Positions 32,407 through 44,599 of a DNA stretch of 64,000 bases are shown here, piece by piece. The position numbers and the translations under genes are program-made. The notes beneath the pieces were generated by a model. It searched no databases, was not told the origin of the DNA, and worked only from the letters and a program-made list of their open reading frames with translations. This stretch comes from Prostheceraeus crozeri. Taxonomy: Eukaryota; Platyhelminthes; Polycladida; Euryleptidae. The DNA is taken from NCBI GenBank assembly GCA_907163375.1, contig CAJQUW010010273.1:186001-250000 (forward strand), in the 5' to 3' direction. How positions within the stretch are numbered: the first letter of the stretch is position 1; each line of letters opens with the position of its first letter.

Positions 32407-35400
32407 TCAAGCTGAGAGACCTCGTTTCTTAAACGTCGTTGTTCTGACTTGATGCGACTGTGATTTTAAAATGGTCATTTCTACTTTTTTAATTTTAAGA
32501 GAATCTATGGCATCTTGATAGTCCCTATGTGTCATTTTTCTAACGATTGACTTCGAGATGCCTTTCGCCCGTTTTATAGAAAGCTCTGAGGATTTCAGCT
32601 TCATAAAGTACATCTTGGGGCGAAGCAAGATCATCTCCTCTATCTGTTTGCCGGCACACTCATCCTTCAAGCAGCCAAGCTTCGCTTTTTTTGAGGTAGA
32701 GTAAAGCGGATGGTCAGTGGGATAGTTGGAACTATCAAACTTGGGTGCTACATATTTTAAAATGTCTTCCTGCCTGACTTCGCTAGTGGTTGTCGAAGCT
32801 AGGAAGAAGCTGTCTGTATCGCCTCCTACTAATTCAACATATTGGATCAATGGACATGTTTTAAAAGTGTGGTAAAATAACTTGTACATTTCTAACTTAG
32901 AGTGATCCAAGACAGCTTGACCGACATCAATGGGCTTGCAAAGTTCTACTTTAGATTTTAACATTTTAAAGCCAGTAATGTCTTCGGAAATGACATCATG
33001 GTGGCATAACATAGGCGAACGACATAACTTGATACTCGTTTCCGGATCAGTCACGATACGATAGTCCATGCGCTTTCTTACATCCTCCATGGTTTTACCA
33101 AAGAGGGCATTATTCATAAATTTAAAGAAGTCCTTTTCGAAAGGATTCTTGGATTCAGCCCGTTTCTTACTATTAAATTCTATATACGGTTTTAGAAAGG
33201 GCTTCTGCCTAAACTGGATAGCACGATGGACTTTGTCAAGTCGCATCCCCATACCTAGATAGAATTTGAGGATGGAATAGTGCACGATGTAATGCTGCTT
33301 GTTCAATTGGGTGAGCAACAACTTCCTAGTGGGTTTATAGTGTAAGTCATTTTCCGCCTCATATTGCTTATTGTGTTCTTCCATAAAGGGAGAGAACATA
33401 TCTGGATTTGACTATGCCAGATTCGGGTGCGAGGGGAAAATCAATGGTTCTATTCTTAATACAGTCTGGATAGATGAGGTCGACTTCAAATAAATAACCT
33501 ATGACGGCTTCATCTCCCAGTGCCATGATGTGTGCTGGATTGGAGAAGTATTCAATATCATGGGGCTCTACCCATTGGAAGTCAGATTGTGGCAAAGGCT
33601 TGGATAGTGCACTCCCATATAAATTATTTTGGTCTATGTACATTAAATGCGTGGTCGATCCTAAGTCTTGGGTGCTGTTGACAACATGTTTGCTGACAAA
33701 TGTTAAGCCACCCCTAATACCACGCTATAAATAACGTATACATTTCTTCATCTTGCAGTAAATGAATCCTCTCTTTCGTCATCTTGAAGGATGACTGATA
33801 GGACAGACCCGGCAGACTAACAAAATGGACGGGGTCTAAGGCGTCCTGTTCTAATGTGACTTTCCTAAAAGTCTCAAACACGTCAGTCAACAGACAGACG
33901 TCTAATTTTAAGTAGGCAAGCATGTAGTCACCAAAAGTGCGACACCTAAATTCTAACCATGCTTGCTCTGCATGCTTATAATCATCCAGCGAACAGTCCT
34001 CACCCGTCAAATCATTTTTTAATCTATCGATGGATGGAAGGGATGTTTCTTTCAATGTGTCCATTGAACTAAAATAACTATAAGGAAACACCCTTTTCCG
34101 TCATATCAGACTGTTACTTTTGTTGGGATAGTCTTTCTTTAAATGTTGAGTGAGGGGAAGTGTTTCTAAATTATTAGCCAACGCGGCTAAGGAAGAAGAC
34201 ATCAATTGAAAACTGTCTAGAAACTTTATGTCATAGAAGACAGGCTTCCCCTCCTTCGTCTTATCTACTTGGACTTTAACAGTGATGCACATAAATTTTT
34301 CCTTACTTTGTGCAATCACTTTGGATGACCAGGATTTCATTTTACCGAATCCATGGCGAATGGTGATGTGAGCATCATAACATTTAAAGTTATGAAAGAT
34401 GACGGGGAGCGTTCGCCGTTTGAGCCTAAGTTTCATATTGCATTTACTGCATAAGGCAGACCTAAATTTACCACTGAGATGGCAATGGTCCCTCACTTTC
34501 TTATGTTGCTGATCATCAAAGGATGAACAGCAGCGAGGACATTCCGTGGTCCTATCAAATTTGATTTTATCGGCTTCTGTGAAGCACATGGGTTTCCTAG
34601 TCAGCTCCGTTTCATAGCGTTGATGAAAACGAGCTTTCCTATCTAAAAAGTTGAGGAAGTTTTCAACGCACTCTTCGTCTTGCTACACATGCATCTTATT
34701 TTGATTCCTATAATATGGATGCCAAAATTCATAGCAGGCAATGGCTGCTGGCTCATGACTTAGGTCTTCTTGTTCAACATAACATTCAATGTCCGCATAG
34801 ATGGTACATACGGGACTGAGCTCATTGCCGTTTTCCTCATACCTATAAAATTTATCTTTGGGGATGACTTCCATTTGAAGTTTACCCCGAGAGCACCACT
34901 CGTAATGCTCTTCAAAAAATGGTTTTGACCTAAAGCGCCGTGTGCAGCGATCACAGTGGTAGAAAATGTTCCTATAGGTTGCTTGATGATGGTATAACTT
35001 TGAAAATTTAGGAATGCCACAATAATGCCATTCTGGGTGGTTGTCGCTATAAACTAGGACGAGATTGACAACCTGGTCGAAGTTATTTTGGCGATTATTA
35101 TACCTAACGCCCTTCAGACCTTTTTCCCAGAGATGGACGACGATCTTAATGTTATTCAATTTTTCAAATTTGGCGATGCCTTTAAAATCTAATGTGTTGA
35201 CATCTAACCCATCAAACTTAAGCTCATCCTCCCATTCACAATACTTGGTGACTCCTTGACGATACACACCTATATCATTATAGTGAAGAATGGAGAGGAC
35301 GGCATACTTGAAACACTGGGACTGACACTCTACATTGATGACAGCCTTTTTGTCAGCCAGTGCTTTGGGGAGGGTGAAACAACCACTCCCTTGTAAATTT

Positions 35401-36930
35401 TCTAAAAGATTAATTTTAATGTCTACCTTCTCTATCCCATCAAAGACCAGACCGCTGTCTCTTTCATTAAATTTATTTAAGTTGCTGACGAGATAGGTCG
35501 CATGTCTCTCTATCCACTCGTCTACATCACCTATGAGATCAGCAGCACAGGAGGCTATCCTAATGGTCACAGTGGACGCTACTTCTCCCGTGCTACTGTC
35601 TACCTTATTGAAACGAGCAGTGAGATCGAAATGCCCTTGAGTAAAAATCTATCTAAACTCGTCAACATTTGATGAATTAAGCCTATATTATTCATCAAGA
35701 AAGGATGAATATCTTGCACAGCTTCAGAGCTTTCTAACTCATAGTCGCGAACGAGCCTCTCAAGGGAAAACTTGCTCAGCCTTAGAGTGACGTTGTTGTC
35801 AGTGTAAAGCTCAGTGGGATGAGTGTGACAGTGTGTGCGAAGAAAGAACAAACTCTGTAGGAAAGGTCTTCCGACACGAAGAACAGGAAAAGCCGACGTG
35901 CGATGAAGGATGCTTCCTACCTGTTGTTGTCGGTGGTTGCCTCACACTGCCACAGGAACCGCCTTCGATGTGGACTCGCAAGTTGGTGCTGTTGTAGAAC
36001 GTGTGTCCACAACCTTCACACCTGGGCCGTTGAGGGATTGGTCGGCGCTTTCCTCCCCTGCAGGCATGGCCAGCGGTGTGACGTCTCAAACTGTAGGCAG
36101 AGGCGAAGACCCTGTCACACCGCTGGCATCGAAAGTCCTTCTCCTCTTCGACTTCAATCTCCCTCTCCTCTCCCACTATCTCTAACTCTGCTCCAACAAT
36201 TTCTCCACCGACTGAACGGAGAGGAGAGGGAGGTCGTTTGATGCAGGTGGTGGTGGCGATGCAGGGATGATGATGGGACGGGAGGGAACGTCGCCGTCCA
36301 AGAGAACCATCGCCAGATCTGTTGAGAAAAAGGAAGGGAGAGTGATTAGTAACATGACTTCAAGTTTCAAATAAGTTTTATCAAGTCTTAGCCCCACCCC
36401 TACTTCCCAATCACGGATACTTACCATCTAAGGACTGTAACTCCGGCAGCAAGGATGGACGCGGAGGAGGTAGGAGTGAGACACGGACCGAAGGTGGAAG
36501 GGTTTTGGCTTCGGTGTCGGAGGGATGTGGTGACGGGGAGCAGGGACTGGCGCAGGTACCGGAGCTGGCGGCGGTGGAGGTTGGACGATGGCCGAGGTCG
36601 ATGGATGGTAGGGAGTTGTTTGGTTGGTAGTGGTAGTGGAGCGGGAAGGTAAAGCCGGAAAATCATTCCGCCTCGCGGCTTTCTCCCACTTCTCCTGCCT
36701 TGCCAAATCTGTAGAGAGGAAAAAGAGATGAGATTAGAGGTTGCGGAGACAACAATGATAGAGAGTGAGCTATACAGATACAGAAGTGCTAAAACATGAC
36801 AGCATTAATCCATCAAGATGCTTACACATTCCAAGTCACTTGTAGGCTGGTCCGATTCCTTGTACAGGGACGGACTCCCCATTGACGAACGATTCTTGCA
36901 CTGAAACGGAAGAAAAGAGGGTGGTGAGAG
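32407..36930 (-). pseudogene. Protein-primed DNA polymerase B of element 2 with zinc-finger N-terminus, fossil
   Basis: Reading leftward: short 5' exons (near 36900 and 36706-36427) with a proline-rich stretch (PPPPPAPVPAPVPAP), bounded by intron-like signals such as donor GTAAGT and acceptors CTCTACAG and CTCAACAG. Then come three C2H2 fingers (36176-35811; CQRCDRVFASAYSLRRH, CEGCGHTF, CSSCRKTF), exonuclease motif YADIEC, a CxxC/DHCH segment, motif A (YIDQNNLYGSAL), motif B (KFMNNALFGKTMEDV) and motif C (LVGGDTDSFFL). This is the same polymerase family as in element 1, but with extra N-terminal exons. It is broken, with about five breaks. Confidence 0.85.
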
Positions 36931-37470
36931 ATTTCACCTAAACACATCACAATGAATTTTTCGAAATGTTAGTTTCGGTTTTGAAAATCACGGAGTAGGG
37001 AGAGGTTAGGGGTCTTGATTTTCATTGAAAATTAATAAGGACATGATTCCTTACCTCTTGATCTTATTTAGAGGTTTATGAAAATTAATTCTTACGTTCA
37101 ACACACATACAAACCTAACGGTGTTAGTTAAAGAGTTTTATTAGCACAACCTGCACCTCATTCTTGCCCCATTACACAAAAACTTACATTGCTTAATCGT
37201 CTTCCTCTCCTTCTCAGCACAGACGCGATGCTCTTCGATTTTCGTAAACTCTATTTTGGTAGATAAGGTTTAATTAGACTTTGTCAACGCAGATTTCTAT
37301 CACTGAAAAGGAAAGATAAAATTCGCTATATTTACCTAGTCAACGTTTGTCATGGGAACAATCATAGACATCGAACATTAATCATTAAAGTTGTTGTTAG
37401 TTCGATTAGTTGTTGTTGTTCGATGTCTATGGGAACAATCATTGAAGTGACATCCAATGATTTACATTTC
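36931..37470. other. Spacer of element 2 with a 13-bp inverted repeat
   Basis: No gene is visible. ATAGACATCGAAC (37364-37376) is repeated inverted at 37418-37430, and 'GGGAACAATCAT' occurs on both sides. This is presumably the upstream regulatory or intronic part of the PolB gene. Confidence 0.45.
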
Positions 37471-37473
37471 ACT

Positions 37474-37760
37474 CTACTCCATATCATAAAGACTGACCTT
37501 TGTCGAATGGCTGAAGTACTCTGACCTGGCGAGAGAAAGCATCACGTTGAGTATGAAGTCGAACGCCCAACATGAGCAACGGCTCAGAGGTTTCGGTCTA
37601 ACAAACGACGAACAACCCGTGCAACGCAATCCCTCTACGGCAGTACCCGCCGTCCCGAAGGAACGCTCGAGCAAAGGAGGTATTACAGCGATGATATGTT
37701 TTATGAGCAGAAGATATGATAGCAAGAGACTATTCAACTTGATAGCAAGTCAAAACAACC
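37474..37760 (-). repeat. Alpha module in element 2 (inverted copy of 54490-54790)
   Basis: The - strand contains GTTCCTTCGGGACGGCGG, 'AGACCGAAACCTCTGAG' and 'CTCATGTTGGGCGTTCGAC', nearly identical to 54585-54735 of element 3. It also holds the hairpin ACTTG-CTAT-CAAGT (- strand of 37737-37750). High identity between the two elements but no conserved protein suggests a structured RNA or DNA module. Confidence 0.7.
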
Positions 37761-37975
37761 TGATGGCAGGAGCTCACCGACACTCACCTTGTGAAAGATA
37801 AATGTGAAGGTCAGAGCTGGTGCACTGCCTTTTCTAAGATTTTCCTAAGCGATGAATGGATGAGGCCTCTCGTCCAATCACAGACGAGCTAGAGCTCCCG
37901 ATGTGCTCACGCACATTTGAAACGTGCTATTGAAATCGTTTTAGGCAAAAATGATGTTTAGCAATAGACTCAACC

Positions 37976-38428
37976 ATGGCACCTGAAGTCAATACATTGA
38001 AACATGATGATTGTACGATTCGTTTTCATCAAGAGTGCTTCGGAGGCTTAATACAAGATTACATCCTTGAGTTTCAAAGGGAGGAGACAGAATTGGAAGC
38101 ATGTTTAGACTACACACGAGAAATATTTACGGAGTTGATATCTTATTTCAAAGACAGTCCCATCAAGGCTCATTTAATTGCACATGTCAATTAAACTCAT
38201 TTTCCACAAGGTGAAGAAGTGGAATGTGTTGACTTTCAATTTCGTTCCTGCGGACAAGAATATGTTACTGATGCTTCTGAGTTTTATACACGACATCTGC
38301 GGAAGATTATTTCTCGGATGAATGACTTTCATGGTTATGCCAATCATTTGCTTCTGAATAAAATAAACCATATTGTCATTGCTATTATTAAAGTGGGTTT
38401 CAATGATGTTAAATCAAAGACCAAATAA
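37976..38428 (+). pseudogene. Family-A unknown protein, copy 3 (element 2), fossil
   Basis: It starts MAPEVNTLKHDDCTIRFHQ and contains 'GLIQDYILEFQREETELEA', 'DSPIKAHLIAHV', 'DFQFRSCGQEYV' and 'YTRHLRKIISRMNDFHG', which follow copies 1 and 2 from end to end. AATAAAG overlaps the end (about 38424). It sits on the other side of PolB from its paralogues. It is broken, with about one break. Confidence 0.55.
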
Positions 38429-38449
38429 AGTATTTTTTCATGACACTTG

Positions 38450-38670
38450 TGTTGTGCTAAACTTTCTAATGCTGTTGTGAGTTCAGTCAGTCATAAAACT
38501 TCAATGATCAAACTTTATTTTCACAACTTTATTTTTCAAAAACTATTTGACTACATTTTGCTTTTGCAAACCATGATACACTTTCTGACTAGACTTATGA
38601 ATAAACCTTCGATGATCAAAGTTTCTAACTATACATCAACCTGTGTTGCACTAAAACCGTTGTACAACAT
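38450..38670 (-). repeat. Module shared inverted with element 3 (56840-57290)
   Basis: Words such as 'CAACCTGTGTTG', 'AAACCATGATACACTTTCTG' and 'TGATCAAAGTTTCTAAC' occur here and, reverse complemented, in several tandem copies in element 3. It is a non-coding family repeat containing AATAAA-like words on the - strand. Confidence 0.65.
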
Positions 38671-38671
38671 G

Positions 38672-40087
38672 TTAGTTTCTGATTACACTGACAAGAGCTT
38701 GTTCACTAGCGAAGAGAGAAGTCTGATGCGCTGCATGTGGTACAAGGGTGGCCTCCCATTTCATTCCATTTATCATTATACTTCCCCTCTGCATTCCATA
38801 TCCGAAGATATGTGGCGGGCTTGGGACCGCTTTAGCTGCATTAGAAGGTTGGCCCTTAAAAGAGCCCATGGGTCGTTCTCGGGACGTGGGATGTGGTGGG
38901 CTTATGACTTTTTCAGTTGGCCTGCAATGAAAGAAGTAAGAATGAGAAAGATGGTACAATGTTATGTTCCAGTCATAATACTTACGAAACTTGTGCGGCT
39001 TTCTATAATCTGCACGGATGTCCTCTTTGTGATGTATTTTGATGTGATAACATCGGACATCCGTGCAGTTAAAGCATTCTTGAGTTGTATCTGGAATCAC
39101 ATCTCCATAAATTAATGGCCGCTCCTGGACATAACCCACCACAGGAATGTGAAGGGCGGTGACCGTTTCAGGCGACACTTCCGACTGCACACTCAACTGA
39201 TGCTCCAACACTCTCACTCGTTCCATCGCCTCTTCCTTCAACTCACGCTCTCGACAGACCGACTTCTCACAGCTCTCCAGCTTCGACTCAAGCCTCTCCT
39301 TCAACTTTCTCTCATTCACCAACTTCTGCCTCGCCTCAAACAACTCTCTCTTCACACTCGCAAAGTCCTCCGACTCTCTCTTCAAACGATCCCTTTCCAG
39401 AGTCACTTCTTTCAACGTACACTTTGCAGCATTCAACTTTCCCTGCAACCTGTCACACTCATTCCTCACATTCCCATACGCCAGCGCATCATTCTTCGTC
39501 AGCACCACTTTACTCGGCACACTCGACTGACTCACTCTCACAACACAATTAGGCATCACACGCTCATCTCTCGGCGACGATTGAGCCCGTGGATTTGCCA
39601 GTGGCTCAATCGACGCAACAGCTCACTCAAGCTCATCATTACTCAACCTCTCAACACACCCCTTCTTCATTACAACGCTCTCCATGGCCTCATCCTCATC
39701 ATCATCACTCTCGACAATCAACTTCCTCTTTACTTTACTCACCACTTCTTCATCCTTACCCAAATCGACATTCACGACTGGGGAACGCACTGGTTCGCCT
39801 TGAACAAATGCGCTCCCCCGCTCACCACTCAACACTTGACTCATCATTTCCTTCCCAATCACTCGCAGAGGACAATTAGCATGAGCCTTCACAAACTCGA
39901 CATCATACACACTACAACGAACATCACACCACACACAATACATCACCATCAACACATCATCATGCTTCATCTCACCCTTCGTCACTCTCGCCAAGACGTG
40001 GCGTCTGAAACGGTCACCGCGGAAGGGCATGCCACAACTGCACTTAAAAATTTGTAATTTTTTGTTGCATTCCTTCGTCATTTTCAA
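38672..40087 (-). pseudogene. Zinc-finger plus coiled-coil gene of element 2, fossil
   Basis: The start region (MTKECNKKLQIFKCSCGMPF) has a C/H-rich finger (CSCGMPFRGDRFRRH), then 'VMYCVWCDVRC' and an acidic stretch with a KVKRKL nuclear-localisation-like motif. The downstream part is a long Leu/Glu/Lys/Arg-rich coiled coil (ECDRLQGKLNAAKCTLKEV...). The tail has a CFNCTDVRCYHIKIHH finger. Donor GTAAGT near 38984 and acceptor TTTCATTGCAG near 38921 indicate a short intron. I do not recognise the family; a nuclear scaffold or regulatory role is only a guess. It is broken, with about one or two breaks. Confidence 0.5.
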
Positions 40088-40287
40088 ACTGAAAAGAGAG
40101 GAAATAATGTGTTAAATTGAGACACATTTTGGTGCTCATAATAGGAGATCGTTAAAGGATCTCATCTAAAGTCACAGCTTAATAAAAACGTTCATATGAA
40201 GCTACTACTGTATCTGCATTAAGACAGAATAATCCTAAGTTCTAAATATTTCAAAGTTTGATAGCAAAAAAAGACAGAGCACTCACC

Positions 40288-40345
40288 GTTCGTCTTACAA
40301 CTTGAAACAGGAGTGAAGCCTAGAGAGAAGCAGTGGCTTATATAC
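40288..40345 (-). promoter_or_regulatory. TATA promoter and leader exon for the coiled-coil gene
   Basis: On the - strand GGTATATAAGCC (about 40334-40345) precedes a short leader that ends at a donor (ACG|GTGAGT near 40288). An acceptor CTCTTTTCAG lies just before the ATG at 40087. The gene therefore seems to have a non-coding first exon. Confidence 0.55.
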
Positions 40346-41501
40346 CCTCCCGACACAAAGCCTTGCCTTGGTCTTTCTAAATTTAGTCGTGCTTTCGACT
40401 TGACAACGACGCTTTTACCAAATTTGGACAACACATCGACAGGTACCGGGCTTTCAGTCGTGAAGGCCCATGCTATACAAAGACAGAATCGATAGTCGCC
40501 CAGTGCTATCACAAAGTAAACTTTGCTTTGAGGAAAGACAAGTTAAGCTGATGAATCCGTCACAGGCATTTCTCAGAGGGGATCTTATCCCAACTCCAAG
40601 ACCTCGACCTACAAATTTTGACATGAAAATCGGTGGAGTTATTTACATCCCCCCTTTCCCTTTCTCACTCAACCTGCGGCCTCAAAGCGGTGAAAGGGTG
40701 AAAACGGAGTCGCAATAAGGCTTTGTCGTCTGAAGCTCATGCTTCTTTGGGTTCTACCTTGTCGGAAAGGTTTATTGTCGGCGGTTTGTGACCGTGCTCC
40801 GGCTAACTAGCAGGCTCTGGAATATTATTTTTATTTTACTGGTCATTGAATTTATTTATGTTTGATTAATTTCTCATTCTTTTTCTCCACGTTTGTTTAT
40901 TTTAAATGTGTGGTAGGCTTCGGCCGTCCCAATTAACACCACCCCCTGGTTTGCGAGATATGAACAGTCATCAGATGTTTCATGTTGTTCAATCAGGTTT
41001 TTGGGCATGACACTTATTTGGCTCATTTGTGATCGAACTTCCTTCCACTGCTCTCTTTTGCACTTCCCCATTTGTTGCAGGTTAAGGTGTGACAGATCCA
41101 ACGTATTCACGGCATACGGGCGTCAGGTAGTTCGAGGGTCCCGAACCCACTGGTAATGCTTTGGGAGGCAGGCCCGGTCAACTGCTCGAAAAAAGGCGGT
41201 ACAGTTCCACTGCCACGGACATGCGTGGGTAGCTTTACTGAGGGGTTTAGCCCGTGTAGCTGTATCCGGTTCCTCTGTGGCCTACCTGACTTGTACCCAT
41301 TGTTACGGCAAAGGGGTTCTCATTTGGGTTTCTTCAAGCTTTTGCGACATGAACTGTGCCTATAAGTGTCTTTTTTGCGTATTATTTGTTGCAGCTTTGT
41401 TGCTATTATTTACGTTTTTTCTGATGCCTTCCAAAGTTTCTTGTATCACTTTGTTGTACAGTATAATTTTCGTTTATTTGATTGATATTCTATTAGAAAT
41501 T

Positions 41502-44396
41502 ATGAAAATGAGAAAGACACACAAGAAACGTAGTCAAGCCGTCAAGCTCAAAACCCCTCTCAGGATCAGCTTCAGCAACGTAAGAGGACTGAGGTCCAAT
41601 TACGACGACATCAACATCTTCCCGCAAGGTAAGTCACCAGATCTTCTAGCCCTGTCGGAAACCAGGTTAGATCCCAGTGTGTCATCAAGCGACGTTACTC
41701 CTGATGGATACATATTTCACCGGATGGATAAAGCACCTTGTCATGGTCTTGGAGTCTATGCCAAGACAAGCCTTCCCTTGAGAAGGCTTCGCAGCTCAGA
41801 TGATCCAAGGCATGAGTATCTTGCCTTCATTGCGCCGCTGCAGAAGACCACACTTCTTCTATTTTTCCTATACCGCTCTCCATCAACTAATGCGGATATT
41901 TTCAATGTTCTTTCTGACAAGATCGATTCTCTTCTACAAGAGTATCCCAGCGCTGAAGTTGCCGTTTTTGGTGACTTCAACGTGCACAATGTTGACTGGC
42001 TTGTGCACTCACGCACCACCGATCTCTCCGGTCAGGCAGCCCAGGATTTCGCTGTCTCTCACAACCTTAGTCAAATTGTCACTTGTCCTACCAGAGTGCC
42101 TGACCGAGCTGGGGATACTGGATATCTCCTTGACCTGTTTCTCACCTCAAATCCAACTTGTTTTTCACACAAGGTTACTTCTCCCCTCGGCACGTCTGAT
42201 CACTGTGTTATCACAGTTTCTGGCAAACAAACTTGCTCCACACCGTCTGCACCCATCCATAGAACAGTTTATCAATTCTCCAAAGCAGACTGGTGTGGCT
42301 TCCGCACTTTTCTTAGTCAAGTTCAAGCTGAGAATTTGATTCTGAGCGAGAACGTCCACAAGTCGGCGCAAGAACTGACAGAGTGGCTTCAGATAGGGAT
42401 GTTGGCCTACATTCCTCACCGTACTTTCCAAATGAAGCCCCACTCACAACCTTGGTTTACACCAGAATGTGCAGCTGCAACTTGCCAGCGTGATCACTTT
42501 TTCCATAAGTATAAGCGTGACAGTAGCGCTGGCAATCTTGAATTGTACAAAACCTCACGTAGATATTGCAAGGAAACCATACATGAGGCCAAAAGCCGTT
42601 ACGCTTTGTATGTACGGAAATCCATTGCTACCCAAAAGCTTGGCTCTAAGGACTTCTGGAGGATTTACAACAGTGTCACCAATAGGAACAAATCCTTTAT
42701 CCCAGCACTCCGTCATGCCGAAGTCAGTACTTCTATGGCGACAACCTCAGCAGACAAAGCCGAGCTTCTTTGCAAAGAGTTTGCGAAGAATTCGTCATTA
42801 GACGATGGAGGTAGAATTCCACCTCCAATTCCCACGCGCACTGATGAGACAGTTAGTCCTCCTTCAGTCACAGTCCGAAACGTCAAAAAGATCATCGCCG
42901 GTCTCGATAGCTCTAAGTCTAGTGGACCAGATGGCATCCCGGTTTCGGTCTTCAAGCATTTCCCACCTGAGCTTTCTCCACTTTTATCTAAACTGTTCAG
43001 TACATGTGTATCCACCGGTGAGTTTCCCTCTTGTTGGAAAGTAGCTTCCGTGGTTCCAGTTCCAAAGAAAGGTTCTGACTCATCTCTTCCATCTAGTTAC
43101 CGTCCTATCAGCCTGCTTCCAATTGCTGGCAAGATTTTTGAAGCAGTGATTAACCAACACATTGTTAACTTCCTTGAAACTCAGAACCTTCTATCAGAAG
43201 AACAGTATGGCTTCAGGCACTCTCGATCAACTGCAGATCTTCTTTCATATGTCACTGAACATGTGAGTCGTGTCCTTGACAGACAAGGTGAGACGAGATC
43301 AGTTGCCTTGGATATTTCCAAGGCATTCGATAAAGTCTGGCATCAGGGACTCCTTATGAAGCTCAAGTCCTATGGAGTTGCTAATCAACTCCACAAACTT
43401 CTTGCTTCTTTTCTTAGTGACCGGCAGATATCTGTCGTCTTAGATGGCCAAAAGTCTTCCACCAAGTTTGTCAATGCAGGAGTTCCTCAAGGGTCAATTT
43501 TGGGACCCACTCTTTTTCTGCTGTACATCAACGACCTCCCAGACTGCCTAGTGAGTAAATTGGTGATGTATGCAGATGACACAACACTCTTCAATTCCAA
43601 TGAGCGACTCGCTAAGAACACTCAGCAACGTCAGCAGCTATGCGACGTTCTTAATGAAGACTTACGCAGGGTCTCAGAATGGGGCGCCAATTGGCTTGTT
43701 TCCTTCAATCCTTCAAAAACTCAGAGTATTCTGCACTCACGACTTAAAGGAGATGATGATCATAGCATTAAGATGTCGGATAATAGGATCAGAGAACAAG
43801 ATTCCATCTCCTTCCTTGGATTGGCGGTTAGGAAGGACTTGTCATGGAAACCGTACATCCAATCCATTAGCAAGCAGGCAGCTCAACGCATTGGTAGTCT
43901 CTATCGTGCCAGCAGCTATCTTCCACCACAGACTGTCTGCTATCTTTACAAGTCCACTATTCGTCCTCTGATGGAGTATTGTTGTCATCTGTGGGCAGGC
44001 GCCCCACAAACGCATCTTAACCTCCTTGAACGGGTTGAGAAACGTGTCAAGAATCTCATGGGTGAAAAACTTGCTAGCAAGTTTCAGCCGCTCTCCGTCA
44101 GACGGGATGTTGCTTCACTCAGTCTCTTCTACAGGTACTATTTCGGTAGAAGCAGCTCTGCAGTAAATGAGTGCGTACCCAAACCTAAGATCTTCTCCAG
44201 AAGCACACGCAGAGCTAATGCACTCACATGCTATCATGTGAGCTTAGAACGCGCACGTACTGTGAGTCGCTCGAAAAGCTTTTTTGTTCGCACGGCGCAG
44301 CTTTGGAATCAGCTTCCCCAGACCACTTTCCCTGACCAATACAATCTTGATACTTTCAAGAGGCGTGCGAACATGTTTCTGATGGGGACAGTTTAA
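41502..44396 (+). CDS. LINE ORF: APE endonuclease plus reverse transcriptase
   Basis: The open frame runs from 41277 (1039 codons), but its first 75 codons are hydrophobic and look untranslated, so I prefer ATG 41502 ([11 protein letters not shown]). The APE endonuclease covers roughly the first 250 residues ([32 protein letters not shown]). Reverse transcriptase follows: [55 protein letters not shown] and YADD at about 43569. The C-terminus has the R-x-F-F-V-R-x-x-x-L-W-N-x-L-P motif of the CR1/L2/Rex group. No separate ORF1 is visible. No stops interrupt it, so it could encode an active enzyme. Confidence 0.9.
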   Translation: MKMRKTHKKRSQAVKLKTPLRISFSNVRGLRSNYDDINIFPQGKSPDLLALSETRLDPSVSSSDVTPDGYIFHRMDKAPCHGLGVYAKTSLPLRRLRSSDDPRHEYLAFIAPLQKTTLLLFFLYRSPSTNADIFNVLSDKIDSLLQEYPSAEVAVFGDFNVHNVDWLVHSRTTDLSGQAAQDFAVSHNLSQIVTCPTRVPDRAGDTGYLLDLFLTSNPTCFSHKVTSPLGTSDHCVITVSGKQTCSTPSAPIHRTVYQFSKADWCGFRTFLSQVQAENLILSENVHKSAQELTEWLQIGMLAYIPHRTFQMKPHSQPWFTPECAAATCQRDHFFHKYKRDSSAGNLELYKTSRRYCKETIHEAKSRYALYVRKSIATQKLGSKDFWRIYNSVTNRNKSFIPALRHAEVSTSMATTSADKAELLCKEFAKNSSLDDGGRIPPPIPTRTDETVSPPSVTVRNVKKIIAGLDSSKSSGPDGIPVSVFKHFPPELSPLLSKLFSTCVSTGEFPSCWKVASVVPVPKKGSDSSLPSSYRPISLLPIAGKIFEAVINQHIVNFLETQNLLSEEQYGFRHSRSTADLLSYVTEHVSRVLDRQGETRSVALDISKAFDKVWHQGLLMKLKSYGVANQLHKLLASFLSDRQISVVLDGQKSSTKFVNAGVPQGSILGPTLFLLYINDLPDCLVSKLVMYADDTTLFNSNERLAKNTQQRQQLCDVLNEDLRRVSEWGANWLVSFNPSKTQSILHSRLKGDDDHSIKMSDNRIREQDSISFLGLAVRKDLSWKPYIQSISKQAAQRIGSLYRASSYLPPQTVCYLYKSTIRPLMEYCCHLWAGAPQTHLNLLERVEKRVKNLMGEKLASKFQPLSVRRDVASLSLFYRYYFGRSSSAVNECVPKPKIFSRSTRRANALTCYHVSLERARTVSRSKSFFVRTAQLWNQLPQTTFPDQYNLDTFKRRANMFLMGTV

Positions 44397-44484
44397 TCAG
44401 ATTAGAAGATCTGTTTTTTTTTGTTTTTTTTTATTATTATTTTATTTATTTAAAATAATACAATTTTTACTTTTCATTGAGTAA

Positions 44485-44522
44485 CCCCTAGCTTCGTTCA
44501 TGGCTCATAGCTGTGCTAGGGG
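44485..44522 (+). repeat. LINE 3' hairpin CCCCTAGC / GCTAGGGG
   Basis: Eight perfectly paired bases flank a 22-base loop near the LINE 3' end. 3' hairpins are used for template recognition by some LINE reverse transcriptases (known for several clades), which would fit here. Confidence 0.6.
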
Positions 44523-44599
44523 TGAAAATTCAGTAAAAAATAATCAGGATACAAGTCTCGAGCCGAAGCTCGCATCTGGCAACTTTGTAAATGTCTTAG

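Larger units (their letters stand above)
40780..44560 (+). mobile_element. CR1/L2/Rex-group LINE inserted in element 2
   Basis: It has a GC-rich 5' region (about 40780-41276), one long ORF, and a T/A-rich 3' tail with the hairpin CCCCTAGC...GCTAGGGG (44485-44522). Comparison with element 3 shows element 2 sequence resuming by about 44585. Exact ends and a target duplication could not be fixed. An unbroken ORF of over 1000 codons means a recent insertion. Confidence 0.8.

Noticed and set aside
39149-40057. A 302-codon + strand ORF rich in His, Leu, Thr and Arg
   Set aside because: It is the antisense shadow of the leftward zinc-finger/coiled-coil gene and has the skewed composition typical of such shadows.
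40219-40512. A 97-codon leftward ORF before the coiled-coil gene
   Set aside because: It spans the TATA box, leader exon and splice donor of that gene, so it is better explained as promoter and intron sequence.
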